In this document: positions 17,519 to 26,129 of the stretch, in pieces | How the letters are laid out: the number at the start of each line of letters is the position of its first letter | Numbering within the stretch: position 1 is the first letter of the stretch | Source: Desertivirga sp966211215 | Lineage (GTDB): Bacteria; Bacteroidota; Bacteroidia; Sphingobacteriales; Sphingobacteriaceae | Length of the DNA: 31,759 nt | NCBI GenBank assembly: GCA_966211215.1 | Contig: CBIHNR010000042.1 | Coordinates: 1 to 31,759 of the forward strand | Reading direction: 5' to 3' | Notes under the pieces: model-generated | The model's database searches: none | Told to the model about the DNA's origin: nothing | What the model saw: only the letters and a program-made list of their open reading frames with translations | Translations under genes and position numbers: made by a program

Positions 17519-17519
17519 C

Positions 17520-17891
17520 CTACCCCAAAGCAGCAAGCGCCAACACAAACAATAATAAGATAGCTAAATAGAAGCCCAGGTAAATAAAAACCTTTTGTAA
17601 TGGGCTTAGAGAATTAAAATTTTCTTCAAAGTGATTTTCAGAATACTTTGCAAAGGCTGGCCAGATAATACGGATCAGCCAGCCAGTTAGTGTTTTAAAG
17701 ATTAAAACACTACTTATTGCCAGGATTACCAGGCCTAATGCCCCGGCATCCAAAGGCGCAGCTGCAGGATCTATTATTCTGATGATAGCAGGAAAACACA
17801 GGAAGAGAAGAATTACAACTGCAATGCCTGCATATTCCTTCTTAGGTGAAACCCTTGGATATAAATAATGAGATAAATTAATTGCTGTCAT
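17520..17891 (-). CDS. Small integral membrane protein, unknown function
   Basis: 123 residues with three hydrophobic segments: about residues 20-38 (YAGIAVVILLFLCFPAIIRI), 48-72 (LDAGALGLVILAISSVLIF) and 100-122 (VFIYLGFYLAILLLFVLALA). I do not recognise a family. It lies 36 bp downstream of the DUF6266 gene at 17928 on the same strand, and could be co-transcribed with it. Its stop abuts an RHS remnant, so the 3' neighbourhood has been rearranged. Confidence 0.65.
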   Translation of the reverse strand: MTAINLSHYLYPRVSPKKEYAGIAVVILLFLCFPAIIRIIDPAAAPLDAGALGLVILAISSVLIFKTLTGWLIRIIWPAFAKYSENHFEENFNSLSPLQKVFIYLGFYLAILLLFVLALAALG

Positions 17892-17927
17892 GATTTTTAG
17901 ATATTGTTATAATGAAAAAATTGAAAA

Positions 17928-18542
17928 TTAGCTGCACTGTAGGCAGCCCAGATAACTTGCCGACGTTTTCCGGCTTGATAAATCAGATATAAACAGGTAC
18001 GCATGCAAGGTCTGTCCTATAAACGACCCTGGCAAAGTCGTTTGTACTTCATTTTCCTCATCTAGCACCTTACCTGCTTCGGAAAAATGCCACTCTTGTA
18101 ATTCAGGAGAATATATAAGAAGTATGGCCATCGCCCTAGCTGAAGCATAGGGGCTGAAGTACTGCCAACTCACCGAGATCTCCTTAGCAGTAATAACGAC
18201 AGATTGAATTTTTATACTCCCCAGATTTGATTTGCCTAAAAGTATTCCTTCGTAGTTTAGGTATAAATCTGACGCTTCATTCCCAACAACGGCCGGCATA
18301 TTTATCTTTATTCCCTCGCCGTACCAGGCGCTGCCAAATGTGCTTTGAAGAATATCTTTCAGAGGCCTTATAAAATCCCCTATCATTTTAAATGCTGCTC
18401 TTTGCCGAATTTGCGCCGGCGTTGGCTGTTTGCTTGTCTTGGCAGGCATACTGCGCACATAGCTGCGGCCTCCATGGCAGCAATAGATTTTGTCACCGAT
18501 TTTTCCTGATATCCCTTGGAGCAGGGAAGTGAATTTTGCCAT
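17928..18542 (-). CDS. DUF6266 family protein, second copy
   Basis: 204 residues. The N-terminus matches the DUF6266 signature: a short G-x-x-x-GK-I-G-D opening (LLQGISGKIGDKIYC), then YVRSMPAKTSKQPTPAQIRQ and RAAFKMIGDFIRPLKDIL. This is the same plan as the paralogue at 18687-19337 (GPFNGKIGTVIGSTWKG, YMRSLPKPSSKAPSQAQLEQ). There is no signal peptide. The family is found in Bacteroidota and has no known function. The two copies are tandem and strongly diverged, so the duplication is old. Four Cys residues (two in IYCCHGG, two in YLGCLQCS near the C-terminus) are absent from the other copy and could bind metal or form disulfides, which is speculation. Confidence 0.85.
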   Translation of the reverse strand: MAKFTSLLQGISGKIGDKIYCCHGGRSYVRSMPAKTSKQPTPAQIRQRAAFKMIGDFIRPLKDILQSTFGSAWYGEGIKINMPAVVGNEASDLYLNYEGILLGKSNLGSIKIQSVVITAKEISVSWQYFSPYASARAMAILLIYSPELQEWHFSEAGKVLDEENEVQTTLPGSFIGQTLHAYLFISDLSSRKTSASYLGCLQCS

Positions 18543-18579
18543 TGTTTTCTAATTAAACTGGTTAATGCCTAATCCCTTC

Positions 18580-18625
18580 CCCTCTCCGCAAATGCAGGAG
18601 AGGGATTCAGCAGCCTTGTGCTGAA
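18580..18625 (-). terminator. Twin hairpins between the DUF6266 genes
   Basis: CCCTCTCC/GGAGAGGG (18580-18587 and 18597-18604) and TTCAGCA/TGCTGAA (18606-18612 and 18619-18625) lie downstream of the 18687-19337 gene on the minus strand. No T-run follows, so termination is only possible, and repeat origin is an alternative. Confidence 0.4.
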
Positions 18626-18686
18626 ATTGAAGGGATAATAGCTTGTTGAAATATTCCCGATCTCTAGCTACGGGATCCGCTAAACT

Positions 18687-19337
18687 CTAGTTTGCAGCTG
18701 CTGCGATCGACTTTAAGCCCGCATAAATGCTGGTTGAAAAGACTTTGCCATTTGCCGAGGCAAAAGCTAACCATACATGCACATCTTCGCCGGCTAATTC
18801 CGTAAGGTCCAACTGCTGGCCTTCTGCAGACCTTTCGCTACCTTGATTAATAAAGATATAGCGGCTGCTTGCCTCATGATATACCAGCACAACAGCTGAA
18901 TCTGTTGCCGCAGCCAAGCCTTCGGAAGAATTGTTTGTCCAGGCAAAATCAAGCTTGCCGGTAACCGTAGAAGTAACGGACAAACCAGCAACCGGGCTAA
19001 GCGCCCCCTGGCTGATCAGAATTTTCGCGTAGTCTATAATATAATCCGGGTAAGTGCCCGTAACGGCATTCTTAACGGTATAAGCGACTGCCACGTTAAA
19101 ACCAGTATTGCCCTGCTCCACGCTTTTGAAACCCTGATTAATCAAAGAGCTTATCGGCTTTAAGAAACCTACTCCCATTGCAAACTTTAAGCGTTGCTCC
19201 AGCTGAGCCTGTGATGGCGCTTTGGACGATGGCTTTGGCAAGCTTCGCATGTAGTCAATCCCTTTCCAGGTGCTGCCGATTACTGTTCCGATTTTTCCGT
19301 TAAACGGGCCTAATATTCCTTTGGTGTAACGTCCCAT
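18687..19337 (-). CDS. DUF6266 family protein, first copy
   Basis: 216 residues beginning MGRYTKGILGPFNGKIGTVI then GSTWKGIDYMRSLPKPSSKA, the hallmark opening of DUF6266. FAMGVGFLKPISSLINQGFK follows. The C-terminal half is beta-rich (DYIIDYAKILISQGALSPVA, VTGKLDFAWTNNSS, DSAVVLVYHEASSRYIFINQ). No signal peptide or membrane segment is visible. Function is unknown. The start ATG is preceded by an AT-rich leader and a TAnnTTTG box at 19420-19427 (minus). Confidence 0.88.
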   Translation of the reverse strand: MGRYTKGILGPFNGKIGTVIGSTWKGIDYMRSLPKPSSKAPSQAQLEQRLKFAMGVGFLKPISSLINQGFKSVEQGNTGFNVAVAYTVKNAVTGTYPDYIIDYAKILISQGALSPVAGLSVTSTVTGKLDFAWTNNSSEGLAAATDSAVVLVYHEASSRYIFINQGSERSAEGQQLDLTELAGEDVHVWLAFASANGKVFSTSIYAGLKSIAAAAN

Positions 19338-19419
19338 AATTTTGTTTTTAATTTTAATTTTTAATGAATCTGTTAGTTAAGCAAGCGTTCTTTATACCGG
19401 TATTTTTTGCTTGACGAAT

Positions 19420-19427
19420 CAAATGTA
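19420..19427 (-). promoter_or_regulatory. Candidate -7 box for the DUF6266 gene
   Basis: On the minus strand TACATTTG fits TAnnTTTG and lies 83 bp before the start at 19337. No clear -33 TTTG is seen; the phased CGCGATTTG repeats sit about 40-80 bp further upstream. Confidence 0.45.
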
Positions 19428-19468
19428 AAACGCTGTTTTTTAAGCTCCTATAGCCCATAACGAACTGT

Positions 19469-19508
19469 CGCGATTTGGCGCGATTTGGCCTGGAGGTGTC
19501 GCGATTTG
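19469..19508. repeat. Three helically phased CGCGATTTG direct repeats
   Basis: CGCGATTTG occurs at 19469-19477, 19479-19487 and 19500-19508, start-to-start distances of 10 and 21 bp, i.e. one and two turns of the helix. They lie upstream of the DUF6266 promoter candidate and may be binding sites of a regulator. Confidence 0.6.
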
Positions 19509-19530
19509 ACGGGGGATGGGGAGAAGCCGA

Positions 19531-19805
19531 AGTCTGATGCCGGAAGTCTGAGGTGGGATGTCCGAGGTCGGAGGTCTGATGCCCGAGGCCTGGCTGCTGA
19601 TACCTGAGAGCTAAAAGCTAATAGCTGAGATTGGGGAATAGTGATTAAGGTTGAGGAGCTAGCGCTGAGAGGGCTGTATAGTATAGTGACAGAGGCGGAG
19701 GTAGGAGTCTGATAGCTAATGCCTGAATTGATAGCTGATAGCTAACGGCTGAGAGCTGATCGCTAACGGCTAAAAGCTAATGGCTAACACCTGATGCCTC
19801 ATACC
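19531..19805. repeat. Degenerate short tandem repeat tract
   Basis: A run of variants of an approximately 10-bp unit (AGCTAATAGCTGA, GCTAACGGCTGAGAGCTGAT, GTCTGATGCC). It is too irregular for CRISPR and has no fixed spacer. No gene. Confidence 0.65.
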
Positions 19806-19861
19806 TCATTGCTAAAAAAATGGCTTTTCTTCTCCTCTCCTTAACCTCTTCTTCTCCTCTT

Positions 19862-19902
19862 CTTTACCTATTCTTCTCCTCGGAGGAGAAAAACAGGTAA
19901 AG
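19862..19902 (-). terminator. Two-part hairpin downstream of the helix-turn-helix gene
   Basis: CTTTACCT/AGGTAAAG outer stem and TTCTCCTC/GAGGAGAA inner stem are separated by a symmetric 4-nt internal loop. It lies 36 bp past the stop of the minus-strand gene at 19938. A T-run is lacking. Confidence 0.45.
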
Positions 19903-19937
19903 AAAGGGTTAACAAGAACCGAACATGAACTAAAGAA

Positions 19938-20216
19938 TTACTTTCCTTTTCGAAGGGCTTCGAGGATGTCTTCTTCGTCGTAATAGGTTTTTCCTTTGAT
20001 TTTGGTTGCGGGGATTATTCCGTCTTTTTGCCTTCGCTGCAGAGTTTTAGTACTGAGGTGGTACTTCTCCCAGACAGATTGCCGGTCAAGCCATACGGGT
20101 TGTTTAACCGGAATGCTTTCTACAGGCCTGGTAAGGGCATTGATCAAACGAAGGATTTCGCTAAGTAATTTGTTTTGGAGGATCGTTTGCCTCACTAAAG
20201 CTGAAAGATTGTTCAT
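19938..20216 (-). CDS. Helix-turn-helix domain protein (HTH_17 / excisionase-like)
   Basis: 92 residues. The C-terminal half is a MerR/excisionase-type DNA-binding domain (WLDRQSVWEKYHLSTKTLQR, then RQKDGIIPATKIKGKTYYDE, then EDILEALRKG). The N-terminal ~40 residues form a probable helix for dimerisation. Such small proteins are common in Bacteroidota mobile elements and islands, where they regulate excision or neighbouring genes. No integrase or mobilisation gene is adjacent, so the target is unknown. Confidence 0.82.
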   Translation of the reverse strand: MNNLSALVRQTILQNKLLSEILRLINALTRPVESIPVKQPVWLDRQSVWEKYHLSTKTLQRRQKDGIIPATKIKGKTYYDEEDILEALRKGK

Positions 20217-20478
20217 AGAGGATTAAAAGTTTAAGTGTGAAATTATTTCTCTTGTTAATAATAAGTTAACCTAAATTTACGTTTGAAGAATAAATCACTA
20301 ACCTGATATTTGTCATAAATTACTTAAACTCATAAAACAGTTAAAAGATGTTAAATAACTTAAAAACAGAAAACAAACACTTAAATTAATACAGAATCCT
20401 GCTGGTGTCACAAATCTTTCCAGTAGCATACAATTAAATCCAATTATTTCTTTATTCGATAACCTAATACCTATAACG

Positions 20479-21045
20479 ATGCCAGAAATCAAAAACTTTT
20501 TTGATAAGATTACATCAATCCACCCTATCTCACCAGAAGCCAGAAACGCATTATATCCTCATTTTCATTTAGAAAAATTTTCAGCCGGTGAGTTCTTGTT
20601 TCGCCAAAACAAAAGAGCTACAAAAATCTATTTTATGCATTCTGGTTTTGCCAGCGTTTGGTACAATTCACATAAAAAAGTAACCAGCACTTTTATTGGC
20701 CCTAATGAGCTGATAGCCTGCCCCGATTGCATTTTTACCCCTAATGGCATTTCGAAGCAAAACTTTGAAATCCATGAGACAAGCACTCTCCTATCCATCC
20801 GGGAAGGAGATTTTTACAGGCTCATTGACCAGTACCCGGCTTTTCGGGCAATAACCCAGCGGTTACTTATGGGTTATCAGAATAAAATAAGGGAAGAATC
20901 TGATTGGGTACGAACCTTACGCCCCAGGGAAATCGAAGCTAAACTGAAGGAAAAATATCCAGGAATATTACTTAAGGTAAGTAAGAAACAGATTTCTTCT
21001 TTTATGGGGATAACGGAGGAGACGTATTATAGGTTGAAGAATTAG
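20479..21045 (+). CDS. Crp/Fnr-family cyclic-nucleotide-binding-like regulator
   Basis: 188 residues. Residues 20-115 form a cNMP-binding-type beta-roll (FSAGEFLFRQNKRATKIYFM then HSGFASVWYN, FIGPNELIACPDCIF). The C-terminus is a short helix-turn-helix (LKVSKKQISSFMGITEETYY then RLKN). The canonical RxS phosphate-binding pocket of CRP is not evident, so it probably does not bind cAMP. This is the usual form of the many Crp-like regulators in Bacteroidota. A terminator hairpin follows at 21084-21110. Confidence 0.85.
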   Translation: MPEIKNFFDKITSIHPISPEARNALYPHFHLEKFSAGEFLFRQNKRATKIYFMHSGFASVWYNSHKKVTSTFIGPNELIACPDCIFTPNGISKQNFEIHETSTLLSIREGDFYRLIDQYPAFRAITQRLLMGYQNKIREESDWVRTLRPREIEAKLKEKYPGILLKVSKKQISSFMGITEETYYRLKN

Positions 21046-21083
21046 AGGGTAGCTATCGTTCAGCAGAACGAGCAAACCTAATT

Positions 21084-21110
21084 ATCCGTAGAGGACACCG
21101 CTCTACGGAT
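21084..21110 (+). terminator. Terminator hairpin after the Crp-like gene
   Basis: ATCCGTAGAG and CTCTACGGAT pair perfectly with a 7-nt loop, 38 bp past the stop. A weak T stretch follows about 10 nt later. Confidence 0.6.
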
Positions 21111-21192
21111 TGTTAAGACCTTTCAACAATTCTGTCTGAAGAAGTTGAGAGAGAAACATCATTATCACTTTCTATTAGGGACTCAGCTATTT

Positions 21193-21235
21193 CATGGCAT
21201 GCAAGAGGTCGCCGGTTCGACTCTGGCATTCTCCA
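21193..21235 (+). other. tRNA-Ala(GGC) 3' fragment, candidate integration attachment site
   Basis: The sequence runs from the anticodon arm to the 3' end of a tRNA. The anticodon loop is ATGGCAT (anticodon GGC at 21196-21198), followed by GCAAG and AGGTC, a T-arm GCCGG-TTCGACT-CTGGC, the acceptor 3' strand ATTCTCC and discriminator A. GCATGGCATGCAAGAGGTC-like sequence is also found in E. coli tRNA-Ala(GGC). The matching 5' acceptor strand GGAGAAT is absent upstream, so this is not an intact gene. Tyrosine-recombinase islands duplicate exactly this part of a tRNA. Confidence 0.7.
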
Positions 21236-21250
21236 CGTTGATAATCAGAC

Positions 21251-21283
21251 CTTTAGAGTCAAACTCTAAAAGCCTATTTTTTT
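21251..21283 (+). terminator. Hairpin with T-run after the tRNA fragment
   Basis: CTTTAGAGT and ACTCTAAAAG form a stem with one bulged A, and a run of seven T ends at 21283. This is the usual position of a tRNA terminator. Confidence 0.6.
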
Positions 21284-21432
21284 AGGTTACAACATAGGTA
21301 CAACACTTTCTTTAGGTTTTATTAAGATGCTTTAGCTGGAATTCTTCTTAAAAATGGTTTAATAGAGTTTTTTTTGCGAAGACTATTACGCATTACTTGA
21401 TTGATTTTGTAAATTGGTATTCGATATACTGC

Positions 21433-24400
21433 CTATATTCGCGTCATTCTTTGAGATTCGATTTTATTTATTTCTTGAATTGTTATCTCATTTCTGTTTA
21501 CCAGACTTTCGAGCTGTCTACGATTGTACAATTTTATGTCATTAACACTTGCTAACATTACTGCAGACGAGCTATAATCATTATTAGTTATAGTCAGTAA
21601 GCTAAAATGTTCTTTAAACTTGTCTTCGTAATATCTTTTTGCAGTACAAATTTCTTGTATTGCTTCAATGCCTACTAATGATTTTGTCTGCTTAGCTTGA
21701 ATAAGATAGTTTTCCCCACCCTTTAAAACAACAACATCAACGCCCTTGTCATTAGAATAAGGGGTTAGATAGACCTCAAAGCCCTGTTTTTTGTAAAGAG
21801 ATGCAATACTTGCTTCAAATAAATTGGGATGAAGGCGGTCAATGTCTATTAATGATAGAGGTTTAGTATGAACACCGATCTTTTTGCCGAAGATAGTTCC
21901 CATTAATTCATCAGGCGTTATTTCAGCTTGCTCTGTTGGAAAGAGTGTATTGCTCGCCAGAGCTTTCTTATTGTTTAGCAACGCATCAAGAATCTCATCA
22001 AACGATGTTAGTCTATTTCCCTCATCATCTTTCATGTCTTCTGGAAAAATAGCCATTGGATAATATACGAAAACATCTTTTTGTTGCCCAATTCTGTATG
22101 CTCTGTCTGTTGCCTGTTCCTCCTTCGCCGGATTCCAATGTCTGGAATAGTGTAAGATGTGATTGGCTTTTGTTACGTTCAATCCAACGCCTGCCGCTAT
22201 AGGCGACATTATAATTACATTAAACCCCTCTTCTGCCTGAAAACGATCGATTGTCTGTTGTCTGCTCAATTTTGATTTTCCTTCTAACTGCTTCGAAGTT
22301 GGGGTATCTCCATTTATTATGCTAGCGAAGACTCCAAAAATATCATAAACAACTTTCTGCAACATCTTTTGAGTTTCTCTTCTGTCTGCAAACACAATAG
22401 CTTTCTCCTTTTGAGATTCTATGTCTGCTAAAATTCCAACTGTTGTTTGCAGCTTGGAAGAACTTGCGATGAGTTCTTCACTTGAAAATTTCAAAATTTG
22501 ACTATCCAGTAAAAATGGGTGATCAGAAATATCTCGTACAGCCCAAAGTGATTTCAGCTTTTGGTTTCGTCTATCTGTTCCTTCCAAGTCAGGATCATTT
22601 GCCAATTCAATCTCTTGGTTGTACCGTTCCAATTGAATCGGAGGCATTATTCTTTTGATCCTTGAATTCGTATTGTCGTGTTTTTTCGGTAAATCAACTA
22701 CATCTTTTTTATACCTTCTCAATATAAAGTCTCCAATTTTATCACGTAGTTTATTGAATAATTCTTTATTTTCCGTGCTTTCCTTTAACGGGGTTTGAAA
22801 TTCTTTAGCGAACTCTTTTGCATTACCCAAAAGCCCAGGCACTGCAAAATCAATTAAGCACCAAATGTCCACTAACGTATTTTCAACCGGCGTCCCTGTC
22901 ATTGCAATTTTAAAATCAGCCTTCAAAGCTTTACTTGCGTTTGTAACTAATGTTCCCGGTGTTTTTATTTTTTGAGCTTCGTCTAATGCAACGATTGCAA
23001 AATCAACTAACCCCAAACTAATTTGATATGATCTTAATGTCTCGTAATTGGTTAAAACAATTTGTTTGTACTGTAGCTGTTTTGCGTCTTTTTGATTTTG
23101 GAGTGGATTATTTTCTTTAGTAAGCGAAACTCCATCATACAATTTATAGAGGGGCAAACTTTGCGGATTAAAAAATTTCCGATACTCGCTCTCCCAATTT
23201 TCAAGTAAGCTGACTGGGGCTACAATCAGATACGGCTTGTTGTCATGGAAATGTTGGCTGTGCCATTCAATAAAGTATAATAATTGAAGAGTTTTCCCAA
23301 GCCCCATGTCATCGGCAAGCAAACCACCAGATTGATTTTCTTTTAGTAAAGTTTGAAGCCAAGCAACACCTGTCATTTGGTGTTTTTTCAACTCTATACC
23401 TTCTGAAAGGTTCCCAATTGTCGAATAAGTAAGATTGAATTTGTTTAGAAGTCCTCCATTTTGAATAAACTCCGTTAGCTCCGCATTTTCCTTGATAATT
23501 AAAACTTCCTGCTCTGCTTTCTTCTCCTCTTTTACCGGTCGGTTTGGATTTTCGAATTGCCTTTGGGCTGTTCTAATAAACTTTTCCGCTTCTTCAATTG
23601 GGATTTCAATGTTCTCCCATTTTACTGTACGTTCCTTCTTTTTTAATGCCTGCTCTTTTTGTTCAATAAAGTCAGAAAGCTTTTCTGCCGATTTAAAATA
23701 AATCTTCTTTTCTCCGTCAACTTTATCTTTTACTACAATTCCTGGAATCCATTGTGATTTATACGGACTTGCAAAAGGATAAAACTTCGGACTGTAAACA
23801 CCAATTTCCTTTACCCTCTCGCTATAGAATACAGTAAAATCAACCTCTTCATTATCAAAAAATCGCTCTGGATGATCTATTATTTCCTGAATTGTTTCCG
23901 GGTCTGAAATTTTCCTTTTCTGCTTTATCTTTTGCAGTGCTGATTTTTGATTTTCAGAAATGACAACCCGAGTGGTTTCACCATTATTCCGTGAGACTGG
24001 GTATATATCTCGGATAATTGGCAATTTGTCGAAGGTGTTAGTAAACCCTATTGAATTCTCAATATCGATACTTGGAATAATTTCAAGAGTGCCGTTATTA
24101 AAATCAATATCTAACTTGATTTTATCCGGCAGGAATAACTCTTGATTATTTAAGAACTGTTCTAATGTCAGTCCGCTTTCTTTGGAAAGTGCTTTTAACT
24201 CAGATAATTTTTTTAAGTTGGTCAAATTGCCTTTTTCCCTATCAGGCAATCTGTTAAAATCATCAATAGCCTGGCAAATCAAATATTGATTATTGGACAG
24301 TAAATATTTATTATCGTTGACATACAGTATTGCCTCCTCTCTATCTGCTTTCAGTCTTGTCCCATTAGGTGCAAAATCATAAAACCCATATTTAAACCTA

Positions 24401-24723
24401 AAATTATTCTGCGTAAGGACTCCGTCCGATTCTATGTATATGTCGTAGGGATATGAATCTGGCAGTTCTAAAATTTGCTTATCAATCTCACTAAGCTTTA
24501 AAATATTTAAACTGTCTACTTCACATGCATCATTTGTATAATCAGCTAAACCGTTATCATATAACTCACTTAAAATTGCTAGCTGCGATAAGAACTCGGC
24601 TTGTAGCCCCCCCCAGCTTGAAACAGGTGTTTTAACATCTAACTGGCTTAGGAAGAAAAATGAGAATTTACCGGTATTGTATGTATATTTTAGGATCATC
24701 CAAATACTTTTTTGGTCATCCAA
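21433..24723 (-). CDS. zorD: Zorya ZorD: SNF2-type helicase fused to Mrr-like nuclease
   Basis: Up to 1096 residues. A start at codon 9 (24699) would give an ATGA overlap with the zorC stop and may be the true start. The helicase core has Walker A LLADDMGLGKTLQ (about 470-478), motif II ALDEAQ (about 580), motif III MTGTPVEN (about 608), IIMSPIAAGVGLN and motif VI ATDRAYRIGQ (about 877). The C-terminal domain has GVDVVVLKGGENYLIQAKQT (about 993-1012), the Asp...Gln-x-Lys catalytic pattern of Mrr-type nucleases. In type I Zorya, ZorD is the effector that degrades invading phage DNA. Length and domain order match known ZorD. It is the last gene of the operon. Confidence 0.93.
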   Translation of the reverse strand: MDDQKSIWMILKYTYNTGKFSFFFLSQLDVKTPVSSWGGLQAEFLSQLAILSELYDNGLADYTNDACEVDSLNILKLSEIDKQILELPDSYPYDIYIESDGVLTQNNFRFKYGFYDFAPNGTRLKADREEAILYVNDNKYLLSNNQYLICQAIDDFNRLPDREKGNLTNLKKLSELKALSKESGLTLEQFLNNQELFLPDKIKLDIDFNNGTLEIIPSIDIENSIGFTNTFDKLPIIRDIYPVSRNNGETTRVVISENQKSALQKIKQKRKISDPETIQEIIDHPERFFDNEEVDFTVFYSERVKEIGVYSPKFYPFASPYKSQWIPGIVVKDKVDGEKKIYFKSAEKLSDFIEQKEQALKKKERTVKWENIEIPIEEAEKFIRTAQRQFENPNRPVKEEKKAEQEVLIIKENAELTEFIQNGGLLNKFNLTYSTIGNLSEGIELKKHQMTGVAWLQTLLKENQSGGLLADDMGLGKTLQLLYFIEWHSQHFHDNKPYLIVAPVSLLENWESEYRKFFNPQSLPLYKLYDGVSLTKENNPLQNQKDAKQLQYKQIVLTNYETLRSYQISLGLVDFAIVALDEAQKIKTPGTLVTNASKALKADFKIAMTGTPVENTLVDIWCLIDFAVPGLLGNAKEFAKEFQTPLKESTENKELFNKLRDKIGDFILRRYKKDVVDLPKKHDNTNSRIKRIMPPIQLERYNQEIELANDPDLEGTDRRNQKLKSLWAVRDISDHPFLLDSQILKFSSEELIASSSKLQTTVGILADIESQKEKAIVFADRRETQKMLQKVVYDIFGVFASIINGDTPTSKQLEGKSKLSRQQTIDRFQAEEGFNVIIMSPIAAGVGLNVTKANHILHYSRHWNPAKEEQATDRAYRIGQQKDVFVYYPMAIFPEDMKDDEGNRLTSFDEILDALLNNKKALASNTLFPTEQAEITPDELMGTIFGKKIGVHTKPLSLIDIDRLHPNLFEASIASLYKKQGFEVYLTPYSNDKGVDVVVLKGGENYLIQAKQTKSLVGIEAIQEICTAKRYYEDKFKEHFSLLTITNNDYSSSAVMLASVNDIKLYNRRQLESLVNRNEITIQEINKIESQRMTRI

Positions 24724-26111
24724 CTATTGAACTTGGTTTCCCAAATTTGATTTCCATCTCGGTGTGTTAATCTGCCTTCATCGCTGAAATAATCGTAGTA
24801 AGAGTCGCTTTGAATCGCCATTGGCATAGAGCTGTTTCTTAAATCATCTACACTATTCAACTGATAACTTAAACTCGGCTTATATGGACTATCGCCTTTG
24901 TACGCATAAAAAGCATACCCCTCATTGCTAAACTCAATCAACATATAGTCTCCGATATATAAGATAAAAGCGGAAACATCTTTTTTGCTCGAAACTGTTT
25001 CAAACCTTGCATCCACATATTCGGCTACTCTTTCGTTTCGTTTTAAAATATTTTTAGTATGAAGGGGTCCGTAAACTTTAAACGATGAAATTTTTGAAGC
25101 GAACTGGAGCCAAAATTTCTTTCGTCTTTCGTCATTGATACAAACGTTAAAAAAGACATTGATAAATTCTCGAGTAATCCATTCATTTAGAATATTTCTT
25201 CCTTCAATTATTTCTCTTTTTTCGTCTTCTGTTGCTTTGTCAAAGGCTAACCAATTTGAAACATTACTTGGATCGCCTATCCGGGTGAAGGCTATCTTCT
25301 TTATCCTATCTTGTAGTGCTACGAATTCAGGCCGGTTTAATTGAATGATGACTTTGCTTATTAACCGTTTATCGGTTACCAAACTATTATGTTTTAAAAG
25401 AACGTCATTTAGCTTTTCAATTTCATCATCAATTCTGGCTTTATTTCTATCATAATACGTTACAATAACTTTTGAGAAATATGTATATACCAACCAAGAA
25501 TCGGGTACACCTAAAAGTTTTGTAGCTTCTTGTATTGGTTTATTAAGTTTTGCAATCGTATCGCCTAATATCAAAGCACCATTTTTAGTATTAAAAAACC
25601 GTTTATTTCTTTTGAAACAAAGAAGCGTACTTCTGGTGCCAGTATAGGTATCCAATTTTTGAACAATAAACTGTTCTAATTGCTCTAATGATTTTTGACA
25701 CTCAGTTTCCCAGCTATTCAATAAGCAATCGATCACACCCACTAAAAAAGAATCTCGCCAATCAGTTTCTAATAATGTCAACGCAGACCTTAATTCGTCC
25801 TCATTGCTAAAAATGTTTTGGGCATTCTGTTCTGAATAAGTTAGTGAGTAAGTTAACGTTCTGAGTTCTCTCTTTTCAAAGATCACATCGGCTTTGCTGT
25901 AGAATTTTTTGAATTTTCTAAAAACCTTGGGAATTAGGTTATCTCCTGAAAAAGTAAAAGAACTTGCCCCAACTTCATCTATAATTTTTTGAAGTTTATG
26001 GATCCTGTGATCATTTAGAGTGTTTAACGCTACAGGAATAGCTTTTTGAGCTGATTGCTGAAACGTAGTCGGTGAAAAATGAAATTGCAAAAGGTCTTGA
26101 ACTGTTGGCAT
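24696..26111 (-). CDS. zorC: Zorya ZorC (EH_Signature domain)
   Basis: 471 residues, mostly helical, located between zorA and zorD as expected for ZorC. The C-terminal part fits the EH_Signature domain: KKFWLQFASKISSFKVYGPL followed by a conserved-type Glu (Glu393 in MLIEFSNEGYAFYAYKG) and His (His450 in GRLTHRDGNQIWE). In the known system ZorC binds DNA and works with ZorD downstream of the ZorAB motor. It is shorter than the roughly 560 residues I recall for E. coli ZorC. Identification rests on position, size class and the C-terminal motif. The start is 18 bp after the zorA stop. Confidence 0.85.
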   Translation of the reverse strand: MPTVQDLLQFHFSPTTFQQSAQKAIPVALNTLNDHRIHKLQKIIDEVGASSFTFSGDNLIPKVFRKFKKFYSKADVIFEKRELRTLTYSLTYSEQNAQNIFSNEDELRSALTLLETDWRDSFLVGVIDCLLNSWETECQKSLEQLEQFIVQKLDTYTGTRSTLLCFKRNKRFFNTKNGALILGDTIAKLNKPIQEATKLLGVPDSWLVYTYFSKVIVTYYDRNKARIDDEIEKLNDVLLKHNSLVTDKRLISKVIIQLNRPEFVALQDRIKKIAFTRIGDPSNVSNWLAFDKATEDEKREIIEGRNILNEWITREFINVFFNVCINDERRKKFWLQFASKISSFKVYGPLHTKNILKRNERVAEYVDARFETVSSKKDVSAFILYIGDYMLIEFSNEGYAFYAYKGDSPYKPSLSYQLNSVDDLRNSSMPMAIQSDSYYDYFSDEGRLTHRDGNQIWETKFNSWMTKKVFG

Positions 26112-26129
26112 ATTTAGTTTCTTACTCCT

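Noticed and set aside
19531..19805. CRISPR array
   Set aside because: The units are short (about 10 bp), irregular and without unique spacers of constant length; no cas genes are present.
21161..21235. Intact tRNA-Ala gene
   Set aside because: The 5' acceptor strand GGAGAAT and a proper D-arm are missing; only weak D-arm-like pieces (TTAG, CTCAGCT) occur upstream.
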